The notes beneath the pieces are model-generated. The model was not told the origin of the DNA. It ran no database searches and saw nothing but the letters and a program-made list of their open reading frames with translations. A DNA stretch of 49,147 bases from an uncultured Prevotellaceae bacterium. GTDB taxonomy: Bacteria; Bacteroidota; Bacteroidia; Bacteroidales; Bacteroidaceae. Each line of letters starts with the position of its first letter. The first letter of the stretch is position 1. This document shows positions 7,387 to 17,500 of this stretch, in pieces. A program made the translations under genes and the position numbers. The DNA is taken from contig CAMADY010000009.1 in the NCBI GenBank assembly GCA_945831805.1, positions 1 through 49,147 of the forward strand, written 5' to 3'.

Positions 7387-10300
7387 ATGCTCCCGCATAT
7401 ACTCTCGTGGTGACATGCCATACATCTTCTTGAACATGGTGGAGAACGATGTAGCGCTGGAGAAACCGCATCGGTACATGACATCCGTGACGCTCTGTCC
7501 CTTGTGCGACAGGAGTCGAGCTGCCTGCTTCATGCGCAGGTTGCGTATGAAGTCGTGAGGCGTCTGGTTCGTCAGTTCCTTCATCTTGCGGTGGAGGTGC
7601 ACTCGGCTGATACCCACCTCCTTGCATATCATGTCGATGTTCAGGTCGCTGTTGCTGAGGTTATCGTTGATGACAGCCATGATGCGTGCCAGCAGCTTCT
7701 CGTCGAACGACTCTACCTCCACATCGTCAATCTGCGCACTGAGATCCTCCTTGCCGGTATATTTGTTCTGCATCAGGCGGCGGCTTGCCAGCAGGTTCGA
7801 GATGCTTCGGCGCAGAACTTCTATATTGAACGGCTTGGTGACGAAGAGATCGGCACCGCACTCCAGGCCTTCCAGCTTGTCCTCGTCAAGACTCTTTGCC
7901 GTGAGCAGCACAACAGGAACGTGGTTCGTATTGACGTTCGACTTGATGCGCGAGCAGAGCGTGTAACCGTCCATCTGCGGCATCATGACGTCGGAGAGCA
8001 CGAGGCTTGGTATCTCGCGGAGGATAGCAGGGAGAGCCTCCTTGCCGTCCATGTACGAAACAATCTTGTATGTACCCGACAGCTCCGCCACGAGATAGTT
8101 CCTTATCTCGTCATCGTCCTCAACAACGAAGACAACGGATTTCTTGGAGTTCGTATGGACAGGCGCGGCATCCTCCTCATCCTCAGCCTCTTCCTCCGGT
8201 TCCTGAATCAGCTCCTTTATGAAGTCGGTAGGCTTCTCCTCCTCTTCCTCAAGCTCTATTATAGGAGCAGCCTTCTCCTCCGGCTTCAGGTGTGCGTCGC
8301 CAAGTGGTATAGTAACGATGAACTCCACGCCGGCATCCGTATTGCGTGCGACGAGGGTTCCGTGGTGGAGCATCACTATGGAGTGTGCGAGATGCAGGCC
8401 GATGCCCGTTCCCATCTTGCTGTCGTTAATGATGTTCATAGCCTGGTAGAACCTCTCGAAGATATGTTCCATGTGCTCCTCCGGAATCTTGCCTCCACTA
8501 TCGAAGACGGTGATTGTCGCGTAGTTATTATCGCGTGCGAGCGTCACAACGACCTGTCCTCCTGCATTGACATACTTGAAGGCATTGGACAGCAGGTTGA
8601 CAAGAATCTTGTCGAAATGCTCCGGATCTATCCATACAGGAATATGATCCTCGCTGTTGACGAGCCTCAGATCCACCATGCGCGATGTTGCCGTAGAGGT
8701 GAAGAGCGTTATGACCTCCTTCGTGTAGGCCACGATGTCGGTCTCCCTCATGCGCATCACCATCTGTCCGTTGTCGAGCTTACGTATGTCGAGAATCTTG
8801 TTCACGAGGTTGAGAATGCGCTCCGCATTACGCTTGATAACCTCGTATGTAGCCTGGCGCTGAGAGTCCTGGTCCTCCTTTATCAGCTGCATCAACGGAG
8901 TGACAATCAGCGTCATAGGCGTACGTATCTCATGGCTGAGGTTCGTAAACAGCTGCAGTTTCTGCTCGTTGAGCTCCTCGGCATGCATGTGCTGCTGCAG
9001 GCGCAGCTTCTGGTTGTTGCGCATCTTCTGGTCATGTATGTACCACAGAATGAGCGCTATGATAAAGAATGCATAGACGAACTTCGCAAACGGCGTGAAA
9101 TACCATGGATTGTGCACCACGATATCAAACTCCTTGATGTCCGAGAGCGTACCATTATCGTTTGCTACGACCTCAAAGTGGTAGTCTCCGGCAGGCAGAC
9201 GGCTTAGTGTCAGCGAGTTCTTTCCGTTTCTGAGCTTTATCCATTCGTCGCCATTGATGCGGTAGGAGTATGCCACATGGTCTGTTCCCGAGAACGAAAG
9301 GGTTGAGAAATAGAGCGTTATGGTGTTGTCCTCATGACTGAAATGGAAGAGTTTTGACTCTGAAACAGCCTCACGCGTTACGATATAGCCTCCCGACTCC
9401 ATGAACGAGAGCACACGCTCGCCTGACACTTCAAGCATAGAAATTATGACGTTCGGCTTTATAGGCTTCGGACGTGGGGTGTTGGTGTAGAGTATCGACA
9501 CTCCGGACGTTCCGCAGAAATAGAGCGTTCCCTTCTCGTCAATGCTCGATGCGCCCTCACTATACTCGTTGCCCTGAAGTCCGTCAGAGCTGTAATATGT
9601 GCGGAAGCTATTGGTCTGAAGGTTGATGTTACAGAGTCCGTAACTCGTTGACACCCAGACCTCGCCCTTTCTGTCAACCTCTATCGACGAAATATTATTG
9701 CTTGGCAATCCGTCTTTCGTGGTATAGTGGGTTATCTTGCGCGTCTTCATGTCAAAATGGTAGAGGCCCTTCGACGTACCCATCCATAGTCCCGTCTTAC
9801 GGCTTGAGCAGATGGCACGCACCGCCTGTCCCTCACACAACGCGTTCTTTCCGAAGACGCTCGTCCAGCTGCCGGTCTTGAGGTCGAGGGCAGAGAGACC
9901 CATCGCCGTTCCGACAAAGAGTATGTCCTTGTCGTGGTTGAATTCCAACTCAAGCACGTAGTTGTTGACGAGTTTCTTTCCGTCGCCACCGACGGCACGG
10001 TATTCCGTAAGTTTGTCAGTCTTAGAGTCATAGCACTTGATACCATCTCCAAGTGTGGCAATCCACATCCTACCCCACTTGTCGAAGCGAATGTCAAAGA
10101 CGTTCTGCGCATTGCCGTAGGAGAAGGAAGCACGATGGTACTCGCCCGTCTTATCGTCGAACCATCCGCAGCCCTCCATATATGATCCGAGCCAGATGCG
10201 TCCCTGCTTGTCCTCCTTGATGGCGAGTACGGTATGCGGCACGGACTTAGGACTGTCGGTAGGTATGTAATGGCGCAGCAACCTATGGTTCTTGTCAAGA

Positions 10301-11421
10301 TGGTACAGACCATCCTGATCTCCTGAGAGCCAGACGGTTCCGTCGTAGTTGCTGTTTTGTATCGCCATGAAGCACGACTCGTTGATCTCGTTGGCAGCAC
10401 CCTGCTTCGGACCGAGCGTACTGAACACGGAAGAGCCTAAGTTCTGACAGAAGACACCCTTCTGGAACAGTCCGAGCCAGAGATTGTGATTGCGGTCTTC
10501 GAGTATTGAGACGACCTTCGTCTTTGCAAGATTTACCTGCTGTGATATCAGGTTTGCATCGCGCATGATGCCGTTCTGCGTATTGAAGACCTTCAGGCCC
10601 TCGCCATTGGAACCAATCAGGATGTTTCCATCGCGCTTCAATAGCAGTGAAGATATTGGCAAAGTCGCTGCAACCGGTATTGAAACAAGTGTTTTTCGCT
10701 GATTGTCAAGTTTGTAGAGACCTCCATTATAATATCCTACGTAGATATTGTCATACTTGTCGGCACACATTACCGGCAGCTGTCTGTTGCCTTCTGGCAG
10801 GAGCGTCGTCATCGTCTTGAACTCCGTACGCGCACCTTTCTGGTATGGCCGGAGGCCGATGATGCCCTTCTTCTCCGTAGCAACCCACAGGATTCCCTTC
10901 CTATCAACATATAGCGAGCGCGAGAACTGTAAACTAGAATCCGCCCCCCCCAATGGCATTGCCGTTGTAGAGCCCGTCATCATATAGAGTCCGCCGCCGG
11001 AACTGCCGAGAATAAGTCCACCCCTGGAAGTTCTGGCAAAGGAGGTGACGTACGCCCTCAGCGTATCGCCATTGTTTTCCAGCGTGACAGGATGGAAGCG
11101 TCCGTTTATCTTGACGAAGGCTCCGGTTGACGTACCAACGATGAGATTGCCCTCGGAGGTCTCTCCGGCACAGATCACACTTGGATCCGTCAGTCCGTCA
11201 GACTCAGTGAAGGTAAGGAACGAATATCCATCGTAGCGATTCAGGCCATTGTCGGTGGATACCCATACAAAGCCCATTTTGTCCTGATAGACATGATGCA
11301 CGAAACTACTGCTCAACAGCTGATCGCCGTTGAAAAGTCGTCCCGTCTGTGCCATGGAAGTGAGCACAGAGAGAAATGCTATATATATAATAAGGTGTAG
11401 TCTGCTCATTGGGAACATCAT
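7375..11421 (-). CDS. Hybrid two-component system regulator (HTCS)
   Basis: 1348 residues. Signal peptide (about 1-24); periplasmic sensor of two seven-bladed regulator propellers (about 30-690, with recurring G-x-x-W-x-G/S motifs); Y_Y_Y domain (about 700-770); one membrane helix (about 775-795); HisKA with phospho-acceptor His830 (Leu-Ser-His-Glu-Ile-Arg-Thr-Pro); HATPase with N-box near 940 and Gly-Thr-Gly-Ile-Gly-Leu near 1002; a Glu-rich linker (about 1050-1100); receiver domain with Asp1144 (Leu-Ser-Asp-Val-Met-Met-Pro); and a C-terminal AraC-type DNA-binding domain (about 1245-1345). In this family periplasmic binding of an oligosaccharide activates the whole locus. It is divergent from the FAS1/SusCD operon. 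The stop codon lies in a 22 bp repeat. Confidence 0.96.
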   Translation of the reverse strand: MMFPMSRLHLIIYIAFLSVLTSMAQTGRLFNGDQLLSSSFVHHVYQDKMGFVWVSTDNGLNRYDGYSFLTFTESDGLTDPSVICAGETSEGNLIVGTSTGAFVKINGRFHPVTLENNGDTLRAYVTSFARTSRGGLILGSSGGGLYMMTGSTTAMPLGGADSSLQFSRSLYVDRKGILWVATEKKGIIGLRPYQKGARTEFKTMTTLLPEGNRQLPVMCADKYDNIYVGYYNGGLYKLDNQRKTLVSIPVAATLPISSLLLKRDGNILIGSNGEGLKVFNTQNGIMRDANLISQQVNLAKTKVVSILEDRNHNLWLGLFQKGVFCQNLGSSVFSTLGPKQGAANEINESCFMAIQNSNYDGTVWLSGDQDGLYHLDKNHRLLRHYIPTDSPKSVPHTVLAIKEDKQGRIWLGSYMEGCGWFDDKTGEYHRASFSYGNAQNVFDIRFDKWGRMWIATLGDGIKCYDSKTDKLTEYRAVGGDGKKLVNNYVLELEFNHDKDILFVGTAMGLSALDLKTGSWTSVFGKNALCEGQAVRAICSSRKTGLWMGTSKGLYHFDMKTRKITHYTTKDGLPSNNISSIEVDRKGEVWVSTSYGLCNINLQTNSFRTYYSSDGLQGNEYSEGASSIDEKGTLYFCGTSGVSILYTNTPRPKPIKPNVIISMLEVSGERVLSFMESGGYIVTREAVSESKLFHFSHEDNTITLYFSTLSFSGTDHVAYSYRINGDEWIKLRNGKNSLTLSRLPAGDYHFEVVANDNGTLSDIKEFDIVVHNPWYFTPFAKFVYAFFIIALILWYIHDQKMRNNQKLRLQQHMHAEELNEQKLQLFTNLSHEIRTPMTLIVTPLMQLIKEDQDSQRQATYEVIKRNAERILNLVNKILDIRKLDNGQMVMRMRETDIVAYTKEVITLFTSTATSRMVDLRLVNSEDHIPVWIDPEHFDKILVNLLSNAFKYVNAGGQVVVTLARDNNYATITVFDSGGKIPEEHMEHIFERFYQAMNIINDSKMGTGIGLHLAHSIVMLHHGTLVARNTDAGVEFIVTIPLGDAHLKPEEKAAPIIELEEEEEKPTDFIKELIQEPEEEAEDEEDAAPVHTNSKKSVVFVVEDDDEIRNYLVAELSGTYKIVSYMDGKEALPAILREIPSLVLSDVMMPQMDGYTLCSRIKSNVNTNHVPVVLLTAKSLDEDKLEGLECGADLFVTKPFNIEVLRRSISNLLASRRLMQNKYTGKEDLSAQIDDVEVESFDEKLLARIMAVINDNLSNSDLNIDMICKEVGISRVHLHRKMKELTNQTPHDFIRNLRMKQAARLLSHKGQSVTDVMYRCGFSSATSFSTMFKKMYGMSPREYMREHAGE

Positions 11422-11476
11422 TATTTATTCAGTTAGCTTTTTGTTTAAGTTCGTCGATTATTTTGTTTTTATGTTG

Positions 11477-11484
11477 CAAAGTTA
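11477..11484 (-). promoter_or_regulatory. -7 element of the hybrid-regulator gene
   Basis: The minus strand reads TAACTTTG (TAnnTTTG), 55 bases before the ATG at 11421. Confidence 0.5.
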
Positions 11485-11530
11485 TAAAAAAAAATCAAAA
11501 CAATAAAATTTTTCAAAGAAAAATGCATAA

Positions 11531-11567
11531 TTTGTACCAAAAACTTGCCAAAAAGTTACATTGGGCA
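11531..11567 (+). promoter_or_regulatory. Putative HTCS operator of the large operon
   Basis: TTTGTACCA, 11 bases, then AAAAGTTACATTGGGCA; near-copy of the minus-strand element at 6830-6865. A dyad ACTTGCC (11543-11549)/GGCAAGT (11564-11570) overlaps its right part. It lies about 95 bases upstream of the -7 element at 11663 in the 335-base divergent region. Confidence 0.5.
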
Positions 11568-11603
11568 AGTATGATGATACATTTTCAAAAGTGTATTTAA
11601 CAC

Positions 11604-11620
11604 TTGTTACAATTTAACAA
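11604..11620. promoter_or_regulatory. Second dyad in the divergent promoter region
   Basis: TTGTTA (11604-11609) and TAACAA (11615-11620) form a perfect dyad with a 5-base spacer, about 43 bases before the -7 element. It contains GTTACAAT, related to GTTACATT in the upstream operator. Confidence 0.35.
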
Positions 11621-11662
11621 CAAGTAGAAACATCGCGTAAACCTATTATATATAAAATATAT

Positions 11663-11670
11663 TACCTTTG
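11663..11670 (+). promoter_or_regulatory. -7 element of the FAS1/SusCD operon
   Basis: TACCTTTG followed by CAAAGG, predicting a leader of about 80 nt before the ATG at 11757. No -33 TTTG was seen, which is common where an activator is needed. Confidence 0.6.
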
Positions 11671-11756
11671 CAAAGGTTTTTTCAATTACAGCAACAGAAA
11701 ATCCGGAACATTTCGTACAAAGAATAACAATCAACATAACAAAACAAGCTAACCAA

Positions 11757-14480
11757 ATGAAAAAAGACAAAGAATTACTGCGAAAAGTGAGACAGGGCGT
11801 CTGCTCCGTCGCACTTCTCAGTGCTTGCATGGTGAACATGACATCGTGCAACGAGTATGATTTGGATGAAAGAGACCCAGAAGGTTGGGGCGCGAACATT
11901 TACAGCTTCCTTCAGGACAAGGGGAACTACACCAACGTGACTCGCCTCATCAACGACCTCGGCCTGACAGAGAAGCTGCAGAAGACCACTTCCAGCACGC
12001 TCTTCGCATCCAATGATGAAGCCTACAATCGTTTCTACCAAAACAATGAGTGGGGCGTAAGAAGCTACGAACAGCTCTCTCTCGCACAGAAGAAGATGCT
12101 GCTCCGCGGTTCCATGATCAGCAACCCTTACCAGGTCAACGACCTCTCAAGCGTCGAGAACAGGGACGAGGGTATGTGTATGCGCCGTACTACTTCGCAG
12201 ACATTCCTCGACTCCGTACCTGTTTACAAGCCATCGGAGCTGCCTAACATGAAGGCTGAGGACTGGGCTCACAACAAATTCTGGAAGAGATTCCAGGACA
12301 AGCAGAACGTAGTGCTCTTCCAGGACGCTACAATCACGCCTATGCTGCACTTCATCGAGAACTTCATGGTCAACAACAAGATCACGAACGACGACTATGA
12401 CTTCATCTTCAACATCAAGGATGCTGCACAGAAGCGCCAGCCTGGTGATGCCAGCGTCAACGGTGTGAAGATCGTTACACAGAACAACCGATGCAGCAAC
12501 GGTTTCGTTCACGAGATGGGAGAGGTCATCATGCCACTGGCTAATATGGCAGAGACAATAAAGAAGGACAAGGAACTCACCATCTACAACAGGCTCCTTG
12601 AGCGCTTCGCATTCCCACACTACCTCGGAAAGGAAATCACAGACCAGTATAACTACAACTACGGAACAAGCGTTGACTCCGTCTTCGAGAAGAGATTCTT
12701 CTCTGAGAAGTCACAGAACGGACGCGCACTTTATACCGATGACTTCGGTAAGTCGTTCTCTGAGACTAACGACGTACTCGTCTTTGACCCAGAGTGGAAC
12801 ACATACTACTCTGGAGACGTGAAGACAACAGAGGACGAGCGTATGAAGAACGATATGGCTGTGATGCTCGTTCCCAGCGACAAGGCTATGAACGACTTCT
12901 GGAATGCAAGCAATGGTCCGGGCTACGTGCTCCGCAAGCAGTACCCTGGAGGTCTCAACACAGTGCCTAACAAGGTTATCGTGAAACTCCTCAACAACAA
13001 CATGCTCACAGAGTTCACCAAGAGCGTTCCCAGCAAGTTCAACAACATCCTGAACTCAAACAACGACCCTATGGGCATCACCAAGAACGACATCGAGAGA
13101 GTAATACTCGCCAACAACGGTGCCATCTACGTGACAAACAAGGTGTTCGCTCCTACGGAATACGTCAGCGTGCTTTACCCTTCCTCCGTAAACGAGACAA
13201 TGTCAATCATGGACTGGGCTATCAAGGAGAACGAGTACAACGTATATCTGAACTCACTGCAGGCAACCTATGCCCTCATCATACACACAAACGAATGTCT
13301 TGACTACATCGACCCACTCTCCGTACTCCTCAATAAACCGGAGGAATGGAAGCTATGGCGTTTCCACTATGATGCAACACGCGCTGAGTGCCCTGTTTAT
13401 GCTGACATACACACATACAACTCTCTGACAGGCGAAATCATCATCGATCCGCAGAACGACAAGCGTGAGGAGTGGTCGGGAACTCTTGCAAAGCGCCTCA
13501 GAGACATCCTCGACGCTTCTATCATCGTAAACGAGAAGCTTGACAACAGTAAGAAGTACTACCGCACTATGGGCTACCAGACTATCCGCATCGACAACCC
13601 AAGCGCAGAGGCTGGAGGCATGACAGTAATGGGCAGCCGACAGATCAACGAAGAGGAAGGTAGCAAACCTCTCTATGTCACTGAGGTTTACAACCAGACA
13701 AAGGAGAGCAACGGCGAGGGTAACGGTATGTGCTACATCATCGGACCTAAGAACGGACAGCAGCAGAGCCCTATCATGGGTACATTCAAGTCTGCACTCG
13801 AGATGATGGAAGAGACCGTCAACGACGCTACACACAACCCAACAGGCGAAATGTCAATGTTCCTCAACCTCATCAAGGACAGAGCGGACCTCTTCGTAGA
13901 GGAAGTGCGCGACGGTAAGTATTTCGCATTCACTCCAAGCATCAAGTCGTTCAACACGTTCCATTATACTATATACGTGCCTACGAACGCTTCCATCAAG
14001 GAATGGCTCAAGAAAAACGACCTCGTAGATCCTAACAACCCTGACGTAATGGGCTGGGACTACATCGAAACACTCCCACAGGACAATCCTACACAGAAGG
14101 AGAAGCACGACAAAGACTCTCTGAAGCTCATGAACTTCGTCAAGTTCCACTTCCAGGACAACGCACTCTACATCGGAGCAAAGGCTGAGAAGGGTGACTT
14201 CAGCACATCGTACATTCAGGGCGATAAGTTCATGAAGGTAACGGCCAACCTCGACGGCAACAATATCTCCGTGCAGGACTACGACAAGGCAGGTCCTGCT
14301 CGCCACGTCGTTAAGACACCGGGACTATACAACATCATGGCACGCGAATACTTCTTCAGCGAACCATCAGGAGATCCAAAGACGGCAAAGAGAGAAGACT
14401 GTAATGACCTCTACGGTGCATCATCAATCGTCATTCACCTCATCGACGGACCTTTGGTATATAAAGACTGGAAATATTAA
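11757..14480 (+). CDS. Large FAS1 (fasciclin)-like surface lipoprotein, first gene of the operon
   Basis: 907 residues. A lipoprotein signal ends at Cys31 (Met-Thr-Ser-Cys) and is followed by acidic residues, as in Bacteroidetes lipoproteins sent to the surface. FAS1-type strands are visible several times: Thr-Leu-Phe-Ala-Ser-Asn-Asp-Glu-Ala near 81-89, Val-Met-Leu-Val-Pro-Ser-Asp-Lys-Ala near 369, and Thr-Ile-Tyr-Val-Pro-Thr-Asn-Ala near 738, so probably three to four degenerate FAS1 units. FAS1 domains mediate adhesion in other proteins; a glycan-binding or SusCD-partner role is inferred from the operon. It starts the operon, ahead of SusC with a 21-base gap, which is an unusual order. Enzymatic activity is not suggested by any motif. 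Confidence 0.8.
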   Translation: MKKDKELLRKVRQGVCSVALLSACMVNMTSCNEYDLDERDPEGWGANIYSFLQDKGNYTNVTRLINDLGLTEKLQKTTSSTLFASNDEAYNRFYQNNEWGVRSYEQLSLAQKKMLLRGSMISNPYQVNDLSSVENRDEGMCMRRTTSQTFLDSVPVYKPSELPNMKAEDWAHNKFWKRFQDKQNVVLFQDATITPMLHFIENFMVNNKITNDDYDFIFNIKDAAQKRQPGDASVNGVKIVTQNNRCSNGFVHEMGEVIMPLANMAETIKKDKELTIYNRLLERFAFPHYLGKEITDQYNYNYGTSVDSVFEKRFFSEKSQNGRALYTDDFGKSFSETNDVLVFDPEWNTYYSGDVKTTEDERMKNDMAVMLVPSDKAMNDFWNASNGPGYVLRKQYPGGLNTVPNKVIVKLLNNNMLTEFTKSVPSKFNNILNSNNDPMGITKNDIERVILANNGAIYVTNKVFAPTEYVSVLYPSSVNETMSIMDWAIKENEYNVYLNSLQATYALIIHTNECLDYIDPLSVLLNKPEEWKLWRFHYDATRAECPVYADIHTYNSLTGEIIIDPQNDKREEWSGTLAKRLRDILDASIIVNEKLDNSKKYYRTMGYQTIRIDNPSAEAGGMTVMGSRQINEEEGSKPLYVTEVYNQTKESNGEGNGMCYIIGPKNGQQQSPIMGTFKSALEMMEETVNDATHNPTGEMSMFLNLIKDRADLFVEEVRDGKYFAFTPSIKSFNTFHYTIYVPTNASIKEWLKKNDLVDPNNPDVMGWDYIETLPQDNPTQKEKHDKDSLKLMNFVKFHFQDNALYIGAKAEKGDFSTSYIQGDKFMKVTANLDGNNISVQDYDKAGPARHVVKTPGLYNIMAREYFFSEPSGDPKTAKREDCNDLYGASSIVIHLIDGPLVYKDWKY

Positions 14481-14501
14481 TAATAAAACGAAATCAATTA
14501 T

Positions 14502-17500
14502 ATGATTACTGAAAACAAAAACAATAGAAGGTCAGCGACAAGCATGATGAGAAGCATTGCCATCACGGCAATGATGCTCCTCACATCGCTCTTCGCACTG
14601 CCTGCAATGGCACAGGACGGCATCGTCGTCTCCGGTACCGTCAGCGATGCCATGGGACCTATCATGATGGCAAACGTTGTCGAGGTTGATGCGTCAAACC
14701 GTATCATCAGCAGCGTCACGACAGATATCAACGGTAACTTCTCCTTCAAGGTGAAGAACCCAAAGAACAAACTGAAGTTCAGCTTCGTAGGATGCAAGAC
14801 AAAGGTTGTGCCTATCAAGGCAGAACCATACGACATCGTACTCGAAGACCAGACGACACTGCAGGAAGTGACAGTCACCAGTAAGGCACGCTCACAGGGT
14901 TCAGGACTCTCTATCCCAGAGAACGAGCTCTCCATCGCTGGTCAGACCATCAGCATGAAGGAGTTTGAAGGTCTCGCAATGACATCTGTCGATGAAGCAC
15001 TCCAGGGACGTATCGCTGGTCTTGACATCGTTGGTGGTGGCGGTAGCCTCGGCTCCGGCTCATCAATGCGTCTGCGTGGTGCCAGCACACTCTCTGAAAA
15101 CTCAAACCCACTCATCGTTGTCGATGGCAACGTAATGGACACCAGCGTGGCTATGGACGGTGCCAACGAGGATAAGCTCGCTGAGCTCCTCAACATCAAC
15201 CCTGACGATATCGAGAGCATCAGCGTACTGAAGGATGCTGCCGCTACTGCCATCTGGGGTTCGCAGGGTGCCAATGGTGTACTCGAAATCAAGACAAAGC
15301 GCGGTAAGCGCGGTAAGACACGTACGTCATACAGCTACCTCATCACTGCTACATGGCAGCCTAACGGATACAGGATGCTCAATGGTGACGAATACACCAT
15401 GCTCATGAAGGAAGCACTTTTCAACCGTACGCTTAACAGCCAGGAGAGCCAGGTGCTCGTCATCAACTATGATGAGACTAACCCTCTCGGATGGCACAAC
15501 TGGGATCAGAACACCGACTGGCTCTCTGAGGTGAAGAAGGTCGGCGTGCTGCAGAAGCATAACCTCTCGCTCACCGGTGGTGGTGAGAAGGCGAACTTCC
15601 GTATCGGTATCGGTTATGATACACAGACAGGTACACTCATAGAGCAGAAACTCGACCGTCTCTCTACACGCGTGGCTCTCGACTACTTCGTCAGCGACCG
15701 TATCAAGATCGTTACGAACCTCTCTTTCACATACACGAAGAAGAACCAGATATTCGACGAAATCCTCGGCATTGCATACCAGCGCATGCCTAACTCAAGC
15801 ATCCACTTCACAGACAACGACGGAACGGTTACGGATGAGTACTACAACATCCCTAACACGGGTGATCAGGAGAAAGACCAGAACGGTCAGCTCATCATCG
15901 GTCCTTTCGCAGGACAGAACGGTACGCGTCAGTACAACCCTGTTGCTCTCGTGAACCTTGCAAAGAAGAAGGAGAGTACATACAAGATCTCTCCTGAGTT
16001 CAAGCTACAGTACAACATCCTGAGCACCGACCCTGACAAGACACAGCTCCGCTATGAGGGTCAGATCTACTTCGACGTGAACAACCAGTACAACGACAAC
16101 TACTACCCAAGCACGCTGAACGTTGAGAAATGGAACAGTGGCAACATGAACAAGACCTACGGCTACAGCAGCAAGAGCCTTGGCATCACCACCACACATA
16201 CACTCACATTCACCCCTCACTTCAAGAACGAGGACCACTCCCTCTCCATGATGCTCCGTGGTCAGCTCAACAGCTTTTCAAGCAACAACCAGACTACGGA
16301 GATCCATGGTCTGCCTAACGGTACTATCCAGAACACGGCTTCAGACGGACAGATCAACAATCTGACAAGCTACACCGGTGAGTCTCGAAGCATCTACTTC
16401 ACTTACTCTGCCCACTACGCATACAAGTCACGCTACATGGCGGACTTCTCTATTCGTCGTGACGGCAGCACCAAGTTCGGACCAGGTAACAGATGGGGTA
16501 ACTTCCCTGCATTCTCACTCCGTTGGAACATCAGCAACGAACCTTTCGTAAAGAAGAACCTCCCATGGCTCTCTATGCTATCGGTACGTCCAGGTTGGGG
16601 TATGGTTGGTGAGCAGCCTGGTAAGGAGTACATGCACCACAGCCGCTATCAGATACACGGAGGCGGATACATGAACACAACATACGCTACTCCTCAGAAC
16701 ATTCAGCTGAAAGAGCTCCGCTGGGCTAAGAAGACCACATACAACATAGGTTTCGATCTCGGCGTATTCCAGGATAAGGTGACTGGTAACATTGAGTTCT
16801 ATAAGCAATATACCTCTGACCTCCTCATGGCATCACGCTCCATTCCTACATCTGCTGGTTTCAGCTCACTCGACTATGACAACGTAGGTAAGATGGAGAA
16901 CACCGGTTGGGAGTTCAACATCAACACCAGCAACCTCGTGAAGATCGGTAAGCTCGGCATCGACTTCAACGTTACATTCGCTAACAACCGCAACCTCATC
17001 ACAGAGATGGACGAAAGCTGTCTGAAGGTGATGAACAGAGACTTCAACCGTGGCAATCCACACGGTGACTACCTCTCACGCGTTGAGGTGGGCAAGCCTC
17101 TCGGCTCTATCTTCGGCTTCAGATACCTCGGCACTTACCAGTACTCAAAGTACAGCGAGACAGAGGTTAAGGGAGTCAGCGGTCCTAACGCTCCTGTCGT
17201 TCGCGACATCAACGGCAACGTTGTAAAGGACGAGAAGGGCTACGTCAAGGAGATGCGATTCTGCTACGAAGGAACAGAGATTGAAGAAATGGAGTTCCAT
17301 GGTGGTGACGCAAAGTACGACGACATCAACCACGACGGTCAGATCAATGAGCTCGACATCGTATATCTCGGTTCTTCACTACCTAAGTTCACCGGTGGTT
17401 TCGGTATCAAGTTCAAGTTCGGCAACTTCACTCTGAACAACCAGTTCAACTTCCGCTTCGGTCATAAGATCATCAACAAGCGCCGTTGGACAATGGAGAA

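Noticed and set aside
7504..9207. Long open frame on the plus strand opposite the hybrid-regulator gene
   Set aside because: It is antisense to clear kinase and receiver domains and encodes a His/Val/Leu-rich sequence with no recognisable motif; a shadow of codon bias.
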